Below are positions 6,196-12,367 of a DNA stretch of 37,662 bases, piece by piece. The notes under the pieces are model-generated. The model was not told the origin of the DNA, ran no database searches, and worked only from the letters and a program-made list of their open reading frames with translations. Each line of letters begins with the position of its first letter. Positions within the stretch are counted from its first letter, which is position 1. The stretch lies in assembly GCA_001821295.1 (NCBI GenBank), contig MHSK01000010.1:1-37662 (forward strand), given 5' to 3'. Both the position numbers and the translations under genes were made by a program. Origin of the DNA: Candidatus Taylorbacteria bacterium RIFCSPLOWO2_12_FULL_43_20 (GTDB lineage: Bacteria; Patescibacteriota; Minisyncoccia; Phycocordibacterales; HO2-43-120).

Positions 6196-6675
6196 TCAGT
6201 CCTCAATAAAGGGGAGCCATTCCCGCGGATAATCGGATATTTTGAGACCAAGATCGGTTCCTTCTTGCCGTTCCCAGCTGGCGCCTGTTGAGCTTGCCCA
6301 ATCCGGCAGAAACATGAGTTCGTCAATCAATCGCCGACTGAAAATTTGACGATAGAAGATATGCAGTATCTCAACGCAGTACTGTTTACGATGGCGGTGG
6401 CCTTCGCTGAGCCGTTGCATGGTTCCTTCAAATGGAGTTTGATCAAAAATAAAAAGTCCGCGAAAGCTGGCAAAAGCTTGCGTTTTTTTGAAATACTCCA
6501 TATTAGCGGTAAGAGACCCTCTGCCACCGGTTGTCATTGGGCCGCATATCATGACTATGTTTCCGCCAATTTTGCGCATTCTCTCCAGGACGCAGACACC
6601 AACGGGAACCATTTCTTCAAATTTCACAACCTTTTCAAGGGCGAGCGTCTCAACTTCGGTCCAGTGATTATTCAT
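6196..6675 (-). CDS. DUF4406-like / nucleoside deoxyribosyltransferase-like protein
   Basis: The 159-residue protein has NIVMICGPMTTGGRGSLTANMEYF near residue 39. This resembles the first strand and loop (GPMT...N) of DUF4406 and nucleoside 2-deoxyribosyltransferase-like proteins. Near the C-terminus LMFLPDWASSTGASWERQEGTDLGLKI matches their fLPgW-x-S-x-GA-x-E-x-x-x-A-x-x-LGl motif. Such proteins cleave or bind nucleosides or nucleotides, but many phage and CPR members are uncharacterised. The middle (RHRKQYCVEILHIFYRQIFSRR) is unique. It is a lone minus-strand gene between an empty stretch and the first 155-bp repeat. The assignment is by motif resemblance. Confidence 0.55.
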   Translation of the reverse strand: MNNHWTEVETLALEKVVKFEEMVPVGVCVLERMRKIGGNIVMICGPMTTGGRGSLTANMEYFKKTQAFASFRGLFIFDQTPFEGTMQRLSEGHRHRKQYCVEILHIFYRQIFSRRLIDELMFLPDWASSTGASWERQEGTDLGLKISDYPREWLPFIED

Positions 6676-6811
6676 AATTTTGTGTGCTTGGTGTAAGGTT
6701 TCTACATATGTATATTATCCATTAATTTGCTTTTGTAAACTTGAATTGATGTTGACACCGCTTAACGAAAAGCTCACGCGATACCAATATACGAATTGAT
6801 ACGAATATACA
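6676..6811. other. AT-rich spacer with short repeats
   Basis: It holds CGCTTAACGAAAAGCTCACGCG (6759-6780, a partial form of the ACGAAAAG repeat) and short direct repeats of ATACGAAT leading into the 155-bp repeat. No gene is seen. Confidence 0.4.
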
Positions 6812-6966
6812 ACTCCGACGCTTAGGTCGGAGTTCCGACCGAAGCGTCGGGGATGAATACGAATGAGACAGAAAAGCAAAGACACCCCATCCCTCGTAAG
6901 AACGAGGACTTCCCCTCTAAAGAGGGGAAGAGGGGGAACGCCCTGCGGTGCCGCTCTTAAAATTTA
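6812..6966. repeat. 155-bp modular palindromic repeat, copy P1
   Basis: Module A is a long hairpin: CCGACGCTTAGGTCGG pairs with CCGACCGAAGCGTCGG with one mismatch. Module B has CCTCGT/ACGAGG followed by CTTCCCCTCT/AGAGGGGAAG. The unit ends in CTTAAAATTTA. P2 at 10041-10195 is the same apart from two adjacent bases, in direct orientation. Shorter relatives lie at 10723, 11784 and 11936. Confidence 0.9.
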
Positions 6967-7096
6967 TGTCTGAGGATATCATTATGAGGTTGATTATTTA
7001 TTAATAAAAATGATAATATGCCGGGCAAATTAAAACACTGCTTTATCATTCATTTCAATTTAATTATTTTATGCGAGCATCGTAATAAAAAAACAT

Positions 7097-8008
7097 ATGC
7101 AAAAAATCACCCCTCATCTTTGGTTTGATAAAGAGGCGAAAGAAGCAGTGGAATTTTATACTTCTTTGCTTCCTGATTCAAAGATAACTAAATCTTCCGT
7201 TATTCACGACACGCCCTCCGGAGACTGTGATGTTGTTTCGTTTGAACTTAGCGGCTACAAATTTATGGCTATTTCTGCGGGACCGTTGTTTAAATTCAAT
7301 CCGTCTGTGTCGTTCATGCTTAATTTTGATCCATCAAAAGACGATGATGCACAAGGAAAGCTAGACGCGCTTTGGCGTAAATTGTCGCATGGCGGAAAAG
7401 TGCTTATGGCTCTAGATAAGTATCCGTTCAGTGAGCGTTACGGCTGGATACAGGATAAGTATGGCTTATCATGGCAACTGATATTAACTAACCCAGAAGG
7501 TGATGAGCGACCGTTTATTATTCCGTCACTGCTATTTGTGAGCGCTGAATGCGACAAAGCAGAAGAAGCAACAAACTTCTACATGTCTGTTTTTAAGGAT
7601 GCGAAGCGTGGCGCCATTGCTCGCTATGCAGCTGGCATGGAACCAAACAAGGAAGGCGCAATTATGTTTACTGATTTTACACTTGAAGATCAGTGGTTTG
7701 CGGCGATGGATGGAAGCAGTGTTATGCACGATTTTGCGTTCAATGAAGCGGTTTCTTTTATGGTTAATTGCGAAGGCCAAAAAGAAATTGATTACTACTG
7801 GAAAAAACTATCCGCTTTTCCAGAATCGGAGCAATGCGGCTGGGTCAAAGATAAGTACGGGGTTTCCTGGCAGATTGTTCCGAAAGAAATGGATGAGATG
7901 ATGAGCCAGGGCACGCCAGAGCAGATCCAACGAGTGACTCAAGCATTTCTCAAGATGAAAAAGTTTGACATTGAGGAATTAAAGAAGGCCTATTCAGGAG
8001 GAGTGTAA
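7097..8008 (+). CDS. Tandem VOC (PhnB-like) protein
   Basis: At 303 residues it contains two PhnB-like vicinal oxygen chelate domains (about 1-140 and 145-280). Each starts with a TPHLWF- or PSLLFV-type strand and a helix with (E)AVEFYTSLL or EATNFYMSVF. Each ends with GWIQDKYGLSWQL or GWVKDKYGVSWQI, the PhnB hallmark. PhnB-type VOC proteins are often annotated as 3-demethylubiquinone methyltransferase-like or glyoxalase-related, but their reactions are mostly unknown. The conserved metal ligands cannot be assigned with certainty. It stands alone on the plus strand inside the segment bounded by direct repeats P1 and P2. No Shine-Dalgarno is seen before ATG 7097. Confidence 0.85.
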   Translation: MQKITPHLWFDKEAKEAVEFYTSLLPDSKITKSSVIHDTPSGDCDVVSFELSGYKFMAISAGPLFKFNPSVSFMLNFDPSKDDDAQGKLDALWRKLSHGGKVLMALDKYPFSERYGWIQDKYGLSWQLILTNPEGDERPFIIPSLLFVSAECDKAEEATNFYMSVFKDAKRGAIARYAAGMEPNKEGAIMFTDFTLEDQWFAAMDGSSVMHDFAFNEAVSFMVNCEGQKEIDYYWKKLSAFPESEQCGWVKDKYGVSWQIVPKEMDEMMSQGTPEQIQRVTQAFLKMKKFDIEELKKAYSGGV

Positions 8009-8060
8009 GGAGAGTTGCCGGACATCCCCGTCACTGTTAACCTCTCACAACCCCGAGTGG

Positions 8061-8088
8061 TGTCATTCCCGCTTTCGCGGGAATGACA
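8061..8088. repeat. GCGGGAATGACA repeat, single-hairpin copy (R1)
   Basis: TGTCATTCCCGC (8061-8072) pairs with GCGGGAATGACA (8077-8088) across TTTC. The flank ATGCGTAAGTCC (8093) is the outer arm seen beside other copies. Confidence 0.85.
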
Positions 8089-8109
8089 GAAAATGCGTAA
8101 GTCCTATAT

Positions 8110-8137
8110 AAAAAAACAGCCCCTATTTGAGGCTGTT
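8110..8137 (-). terminator. Intrinsic terminator of the pyr genes
   Basis: On the minus strand AACAGCC and GGCTGTT (8115-8121 with 8131-8137) form a stem followed by a T-run of about seven. It lies 16 bp beyond the pyrF stop codon. Confidence 0.8.
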
Positions 8138-8152
8138 AAAGATGAGGAATAC

Positions 8153-8941
8153 TCAACCAACCGCGGAGGCGATCTCCTCTATCGTTCGCATGACCGCGTC
8201 GTATGGGTCTGTAGCCCTCACGATCGGACGGCCGACCACGATGCGATCCGCGCCGGCCACGATGGCCTTCGCGGGAGTCATGATCCGCTCCGGATTTTGG
8301 TCGTCACCGGGGACAATTGCCCACGTCGGCCTGATGGCCGGAGTGTTGAGTGACAAGACGATGCCGAATTTCGCACGGAGCACTTCCGCCTCTTTGGGAG
8401 ACGAGATGAGTCCGTCGATCTTCGCATCTGCCGCCACATGAGAGAACCGCATGACGGCTTCCTCGGTCGAGCAGGTGAACATCGCTTGCGTGTCAGCGTC
8501 CCTGAGACTTGTTAGAACCGTCACGCCGAGCACCTCCGTGTCCGGCAGTTCATTTTTGAGAGCTTTCATCGCGGAAACACCCGCAACGCACATAGTGGTC
8601 AAGAGTTCCGGCTTCGCTTCGCGAAGGAGAATGCCATCAGTGGACAGCGTCTCGCCGATGTCGATGAGCTTGAGGTCAGCGAAGACCCGCAAGCCGTGCG
8701 AGTGGATTTCACCGATCAGATCGTAGCCGACGGCTCGTAGGGCGGAGTTCACCTTGAGGTAGACTCCGGTTCCTTTGAGAAAGTTGGCAAGTCGAATCAC
8801 ACTTTCCCTGACCTGATAGCGCAACTCCGGACGAAGTAGCCCTTGATCATTTGCAAGCCATTTCCTATTACCCTGTAACGCTTGCGGTTTGAAGTCGGCG
8901 GCAACGATCAATCGTTCCGCCGGTGTCATTGTCTTTTTCAT
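8153..8941 (-). CDS. pyrF: Orotidine 5'-phosphate decarboxylase
   Basis: The 262-residue protein has the OMP decarboxylase core DxKxxD as VFADLKLIDIGET (D89, K91, D94), an early strand LIVAADF, and the phosphate-binding end GADRIVVGRPIVRATDPYDAV. It converts OMP to UMP, the last step of de novo UMP synthesis. ATG 8941 has a good Shine-Dalgarno (AAAGGAAA, about 7 nt spacing), unlike most genes in this window. It lies 30 bp downstream of the phosphoribosyltransferase gene on the same strand and shares its terminator. Base composition is visibly GC-richer than the neighbours, which together with the ribosome-binding site suggests acquisition by transfer. No other pyr genes are seen. Confidence 0.9.
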   Translation of the reverse strand: MKKTMTPAERLIVAADFKPQALQGNRKWLANDQGLLRPELRYQVRESVIRLANFLKGTGVYLKVNSALRAVGYDLIGEIHSHGLRVFADLKLIDIGETLSTDGILLREAKPELLTTMCVAGVSAMKALKNELPDTEVLGVTVLTSLRDADTQAMFTCSTEEAVMRFSHVAADAKIDGLISSPKEAEVLRAKFGIVLSLNTPAIRPTWAIVPGDDQNPERIMTPAKAIVAGADRIVVGRPIVRATDPYDAVMRTIEEIASAVG

Positions 8942-8971
8942 ACTGTGTTTTCCTTTCGTTTGGTTTGAGAA

Positions 8972-9715
8972 TTACTGTTGCATGGCCGCGCAGAGACGCG
9001 CCCAGTTCTTTTTCACTTCAAACTCTACATTTCCGGCCGCGACATCGGCCGCGACAGCGAGATCGTCCTGCTTGTATTCGGGATACGCTTCGCGAATGGA
9101 AGCGATGACCGGAATCACGCGTCCCGCGAACGGAATGGCCTTTGGCGTATAGATAGTGTCATAAACCGGCGACCTATTGAGCGCCCCGACGAGTAGCACG
9201 ACGTTCGCTCCCGTGACGACGATTTCCGCGAGGGTGCTATCGGTATTCTGGAAGTTGTTGAAAACGTCTTCCGCGATCGCGACACGCTCGCCCTTTTCAA
9301 AATCAAACTGCGAGAGGTCCCAGGTGTACTCCTGTTTTTTGCCTGCTTCCGTCGGCCTCGGCTTCTTTTCCGCGTACGCGAACCGCTTGCCTGCGACGAG
9401 AGCAAGCATTTGACCGAACGTCCGACCGCCATGCGGAATACCGCAGACGGTATCGAATGAACCGAGCAAACCTCGTTTGAAGATTTTGTTCCAGGCCGCC
9501 ACGGCGAATGCCTCGACCACTTTCGGGTGCACTTCGATCCGCCGGAAGTTGAAGTAAATATCTCCGACTAGATTCCGTCCTTTGCCGTCTTTTCCAGCGT
9601 AGGCAACCAGAGGTCCCTTGCGTACGGAGCCGTCTTTGGGGCATATGTAGACTGCGCTGCAGCGTTTTCCGAGTTCCAAGAGATCTTCTCCTAGAGATGG
9701 AGTGATTGGCATCAT
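8972..9715 (-). CDS. Orotate phosphoribosyltransferase-like protein
   Basis: The 247-residue protein has type I PRTase features: a strand and loop TVCGIPHGGRTFGQMLA, the AYAEKKPRPTEAG segment typical of orotate PRTases, and the PRPP-binding position VAIAEDVFNNFQNTDST (E149, D150). The PRPP loop lacks the usual TTGG, so the motif has diverged. Orotate PRTase makes OMP from orotate and PRPP, the substrate of the adjacent pyrF, so the pair likely acts in sequence. The Shine-Dalgarno AAAGGA lies about 7 nt before ATG 9715 (a second ATG follows directly). Composition is GC-rich like pyrF. I leave the symbol empty because of the altered motif; pyrE is the best guess. Confidence 0.75.
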   Translation of the reverse strand: MMPITPSLGEDLLELGKRCSAVYICPKDGSVRKGPLVAYAGKDGKGRNLVGDIYFNFRRIEVHPKVVEAFAVAAWNKIFKRGLLGSFDTVCGIPHGGRTFGQMLALVAGKRFAYAEKKPRPTEAGKKQEYTWDLSQFDFEKGERVAIAEDVFNNFQNTDSTLAEIVVTGANVVLLVGALNRSPVYDTIYTPKAIPFAGRVIPVIASIREAYPEYKQDDLAVAADVAAGNVEFEVKKNWARLCAAMQQ

Positions 9716-9881
9716 GAATATTCCTTTTTGTATGTGCTTGATTACGCTTTAAGGCAGCGTTTCGGCCTGTGCCGCTCGGCGGCGACTCTAAACGGAACAT
9801 TATATTAAAATTCATTGGTTGTAAAACACAAAAACAGCTCCAAAAGCAATTAAGTTTTAGGGTAAAAGCTGGGGTATGTTT
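9716..9881. other. Upstream region of the pyr gene pair
   Basis: It contains the ribosome-binding site next to 9715 and a GC-rich stretch (GCCGCTCGGCGGCGACTC at 9771-9788). I cannot assign a promoter with confidence. Confidence 0.35.
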
Positions 9882-9915
9882 CGTAATTACAGACGTAATT
9901 ACGCTCGTAATTACG
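9882..9915. repeat. Three tandem CGTAATTACG palindromes
   Basis: CGTAATTAC(G) occurs at 9882, 9894 and 9906, with a period of 12 bp and 10-bp dyad units. It lies about 170-200 bp upstream of the pyr pair on the minus strand. It could be an operator array or a short tandem repeat. Confidence 0.6.
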
Positions 9916-9954
9916 TCGCACATGTGGTGCCACAGTCAAATCATAAAAAAGGTA

Positions 9955-9985
9955 GATACCACATGACGAAAAGTGCACACGAATG
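9955..9985 (+). repeat. ACCACATGACGAAAAG dispersed repeat, copy 1
   Basis: GATACCACATGACGAAAAG followed by TGCACACGAATG. The same sequence with a two-base swap occurs at 36405-36435, and a related inverted copy at 37535-37561. A GGGGG/CCCCC hairpin follows before repeat P2. Confidence 0.75.
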
Positions 9986-10040
9986 GGGGCGCGATGCTAA
10001 TATCCCCCTTCGTTAATAAGCTACGGAGGGACACGGTACG

Positions 10041-10195
10041 ACTCCGACGCTTAGGTCGGAGGCCCGACCGAAGCGTCGGGGATGAATACGAATGAGACAG
10101 AAAAGCAAAGACACCCCATCCCTCGTAAGAACGAGGACTTCCCCTCTAAAGAGGGGAAGAGGGGGAACGCCCTGCGGTGCCGCTCTTAAAATTTA
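10041..10195. repeat. 155-bp modular palindromic repeat, copy P2
   Basis: It differs from P1 (6812-6966) only at two adjacent positions in the loop of hairpin A (GC for TT) and lies in the same orientation. The two copies bracket the tandem VOC gene and the pyr pair. Confidence 0.9.
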
Positions 10196-10257
10196 CTAAT
10201 TAATCTGAAAATAATAATTGCAAAGTAGAATAATTTTAATATTAATTTGTGAAATAT

Positions 10258-10665
10258 ATGCTAAAACTTAATCCTTACTTGAGATTCAATGATGATAAAT
10301 GCCGCGAGGCGATGAATTTTTATAATGATTGCCTTGGCGGAGAATTGACATTCCAAACGATGGGCGAGAGTCCTATGGCCGGTGAAATGCCCGAGGCGAA
10401 AGATAAGATTATTCATGCCAGTTTGAAGAAAGGGGACATGGAGATCTTGGCGTCCGACATGATGCGCGATAAAGCGATTGTGGGTGACAATGTGGCGCTT
10501 TCTATAAATTGCGAGAGTGAAGAGGAGATAAAAAGTTTGTTTTCAAAATTTTCCGATGGAGGGGAAGTATTCATGCCGCTGGAGAAACAGTTTTGGGGGG
10601 CTCTCTTTGGAGTGATAACCGATAAGTATGGGGTAGAGTGGATGTTTAATTATCCATTAAAGTAA
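10258..10665 (+). CDS. PhnB-like VOC protein
   Basis: A single 135-residue PhnB-type domain: LKLNPYLRFNDDKCREAMNFYNDCLGGEL at the start, the (D)KIIHASLKKGDMEILASD strands, and the hallmark FGVITDKYGVEWMFNY at the end. These proteins belong to the vicinal oxygen chelate superfamily; the reaction is unknown. I chose ATG 10258 because family members start just before the (K)LNPYL strand; GTG 10249 would add three residues. It lies between repeats P2 and P3 and resembles the domains of the tandem VOC protein at 7097, though not closely enough to be a recent duplicate. Confidence 0.85.
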   Translation: MLKLNPYLRFNDDKCREAMNFYNDCLGGELTFQTMGESPMAGEMPEAKDKIIHASLKKGDMEILASDMMRDKAIVGDNVALSINCESEEEIKSLFSKFSDGGEVFMPLEKQFWGALFGVITDKYGVEWMFNYPLK

Positions 10666-10722
10666 TAAAATAATACTAATATACGAATTAATACGAATAT
10701 ACAAATGGATACGAATAATACG

Positions 10723-10799
10723 ACTGCAACGCTTCGGTCGAAGCTCCGACCGAAGCGTTGGGGATGAATAACGCCATGTGGTGCCGATATTAAAATTTA
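10723..10799. repeat. Short copy P3 of the modular repeat
   Basis: The hairpin CAACGCTTCGGTCG / CGACCGAAGCGTTG is perfect, then GGGGATGAATA joins directly to a short form of the tail (ATTAAAATTTA). Module B is missing. The final TTA is the stop codon of the minus-strand protease. Confidence 0.8.
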
Positions 10800-11717
10800 C
10801 TTCTTAATCGCGGGGAGAATTCTCGCGAATGATTCAAGCCGGCCTCGGATGACAAGAGTAGGTATTCCGACGAAACAGTTGTCTTTCACGAGTATTGCCG
10901 CTCCGCCTGAATTGCCTTGTTCAATCTTGGCGGACGTAATGTAATATTTGTCGTCAAAGCCGGAAATAATGCCGTCGGTGGCTGTGACGGTAGTCATTGA
11001 TCCCACTGCCGGATATCCGAGTATGACTACCTGATCGCCGAGGTTTGGAACGGATGAGCAGAAGGGCAGTGGCTTCAAAGTGGATATGGGAATATTGGTT
11101 CCGGATGAAATGTCCAGATAAGCCACGTCGCTTTCATTGTCTATATTTACTTGATCTTTGCCAACCGTAAGCTCAAGACCTGATTCCGGAAATAATGCCT
11201 TGCATGACGTAAGCTCTTCTCCGCTATCACGCGAGACTACATGTTTATTGGTTATTATGGAAGCGGTGACGTCTCTATAGACGATACCCGAACCCCGCGC
11301 CATTATCTCTTTGCCCTCTTTTTTGAATTCGCAGGTCAGGCGTATGGCTCTGGGACTCCATTCTTTTATTATATTTGTAATGTCGGAGGAAGCGACGTAT
11401 TTTTTCTGTATATTGAGTTCTTTGTTGAGTTCATCTATTTTATCTTCAAATTTTTTTGAACTTTCTGCTACGTATTCCTCCGCCAACGAACGGTTTTTTT
11501 CCTCTTCCGCGAGCCAGCTTCTCAATTCATTATTCTCTTCAAGAAGAATATTTAGAGTGCTGTAGGCGCTGTTTACCGCGGCGGTGAGATCATTGGCGTT
11601 TTCTTCCAGAAGAGATAATTTATTGTTTACGCGCGAATTTTCTCCAATGAGAAAAACGGCGACTGCGAAGATCACCAGTACGGACAATATGGCTGTGATA
11701 TATTTGCCTTTATTCAT
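10797..11717 (-). CDS. Membrane-anchored trypsin-like serine protease with coiled coil
   Basis: The 306-residue protein has an N-terminal helix (about 6-24, ITAILSVLVIFAVAVFLIG) that anchors it in the membrane. A coiled coil follows (about 30-107, rich in E, L, N and K), then an S1-family protease domain. The catalytic triad is visible: H159 in SIITNKHVV, D197 in ESDVAYLD and S270 in IEQGNSGGAAI. The domain would face outside the membrane. DegP-like PDZ domains are absent. Its role is likely envelope protein cleavage or quality control (inference). No Shine-Dalgarno is seen, and its 3' end runs into repeat P3. Confidence 0.85.
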   Translation of the reverse strand: MNKGKYITAILSVLVIFAVAVFLIGENSRVNNKLSLLEENANDLTAAVNSAYSTLNILLEENNELRSWLAEEEKNRSLAEEYVAESSKKFEDKIDELNKELNIQKKYVASSDITNIIKEWSPRAIRLTCEFKKEGKEIMARGSGIVYRDVTASIITNKHVVSRDSGEELTSCKALFPESGLELTVGKDQVNIDNESDVAYLDISSGTNIPISTLKPLPFCSSVPNLGDQVVILGYPAVGSMTTVTATDGIISGFDDKYYITSAKIEQGNSGGAAILVKDNCFVGIPTLVIRGRLESFARILPAIKK

Positions 11718-11783
11718 ATTTTAAATATTCTACTTTATTTTAAGCAAATGTACACACGCAGGCGGACGCGATGCTAATATACG
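11718..11783. other. Short AT-rich spacer upstream of the protease
   Basis: It holds GCGGACGCGATGCTAATAT (11763-11781), also present before P2 (GCGCGATGCTAATAT, 9990-10004), where about 34 extra bases separate it from module A. Nothing else is recognised. Confidence 0.4.
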
Positions 11784-11852
11784 ACTCCGACGCTTCGGTC
11801 GGAGCCCCGACCGAAGCGTCGGGGATGAATACGAACAAGAGAAGAAGACACT
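11784..11852. repeat. Partial copy P4 of the modular repeat
   Basis: The module A hairpin is a perfect 16-bp stem here (CCGACGCTTCGGTCGG with CCGACCGAAGCGTCGG), followed by GGGGATGAATACGAA and a changed GAGAAGAAGACAC tail. Confidence 0.85.
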
Positions 11853-11863
11853 CCCTCTTTAGA

Positions 11864-11900
11864 TAAGCACGAAGCACCAAATAACAAATTCCAAAAAAAT
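11864..11900. repeat. AAGCACCAAATA dispersed repeat, copy 2
   Basis: Same A/C-rich sequence as 3739-3776 with two changes in the shared core. No gene. Confidence 0.6.
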
Positions 11901-11935
11901 GCAAATTTAAAAAATGAAGAAAAAAGGAAGAGAAG

Positions 11936-12016
11936 GAGACACCCCATCGCTCCGAATATTTATCGGATAAATATTCGGAGCACTTCCCCTCTAAAGAGGG
12001 GAAGAAGGGGGGTCTT
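11936..12016. repeat. Module B copy P5 with a different hairpin
   Basis: AGACACCCCATC and CTTCCCCTCTAAAGAGGGGA are as in P1 and P2. The short CCTCGT hairpin is replaced by a perfect 16-bp stem GCTCCGAATATTTATC / GATAAATATTCGGAGC (11949-11981, 1-nt centre). An 8-T run follows at 12014-12021, so it may also terminate plus-strand transcription. Confidence 0.8.
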
Positions 12017-12023
12017 TTTTTTA

Positions 12024-12053
12024 TTGACTTTTATTATCATCCTGTGCTATTTT
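12024..12053 (+). promoter_or_regulatory. Promoter of rpmF
   Basis: TTGACT (12024-12029), an 18-bp spacer and TATTTT (12048-12053). The -10 ends 8 nt before ATG 12062, leaving a leader of about two bases. Confidence 0.6.
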
Positions 12054-12061
12054 ATTAATAT

Positions 12062-12307
12062 ATGGTAATACGAATGAGGCATACCCGTTCACATACGGGC
12101 AATAGAAGATCTCACCACGCGTTGAAAGGAACACGTTTTTCAGTGTGCGAGAATTGTTCAGGTAATTATATTAAACATCACGCGTGCGAAAGTTGCGGCA
12201 AGTATAAAGGCAGGCAAGTTTTGGATGTGAACGCAAGGATAGCCAAAATGGAAAAAAGAAAAAAAGCGAAAAACAAAGAGCTTGGAATTGAACCAAAGAA
12301 AGAATAA
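12062..12307 (+). CDS. rpmF: 50S ribosomal protein L32
   Basis: The 81-residue protein has the L32 core MRHTRSHTGNRRSHHALKG (from residue 5), a zinc ribbon with CENC and CESC (four cysteines about 11 residues apart), then GRQVLDVNARIAKMEKRKKAKN, a basic C-terminal helix. L32 is a late-assembling protein of the large ribosomal subunit. The N-terminus differs from the usual AVPKRKTSKSR but matches the form I know from CPR genomes. ATG 12062 is used because the promoter -10 ends 8 nt before it; ATG 12074 is possible. It heads the core gene block. Confidence 0.93.
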   Translation: MVIRMRHTRSHTGNRRSHHALKGTRFSVCENCSGNYIKHHACESCGKYKGRQVLDVNARIAKMEKRKKAKNKELGIEPKKE

Positions 12308-12330
12308 GTTATTTCACCATTTGGTTTTCA

Positions 12331-12359
12331 TTGCCGCTTCAGCTGTTAATGTGTATCAT
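12331..12359 (+). promoter_or_regulatory. Promoter of nusB-nudix
   Basis: TTGCCG (12331-12336), a 17-bp spacer and TATCAT (12354-12359), 8 nt before ATG 12368. The same TTGCCG -35 is seen before the DsbA-like gene. Confidence 0.6.
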
Positions 12360-12367
12360 ATAGAAGT

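Noticed and set aside
8127-8441. Plus-strand frames opposite pyrF
   Set aside because: Antisense shadows of a GC-rich gene with clear family motifs on the other strand.
9303-9923. A 206-codon minus-strand frame overlapping the PRTase
   Set aside because: It is out of frame with the PRTase and rich in Arg and Ser, typical of a shadow; its start lies in the CGTAATTACG repeats.
6812-10195. Composite transposon bounded by P1 and P2
   Set aside because: No transposase or target-site duplication is seen; direct-repeat recombination is a simpler description.
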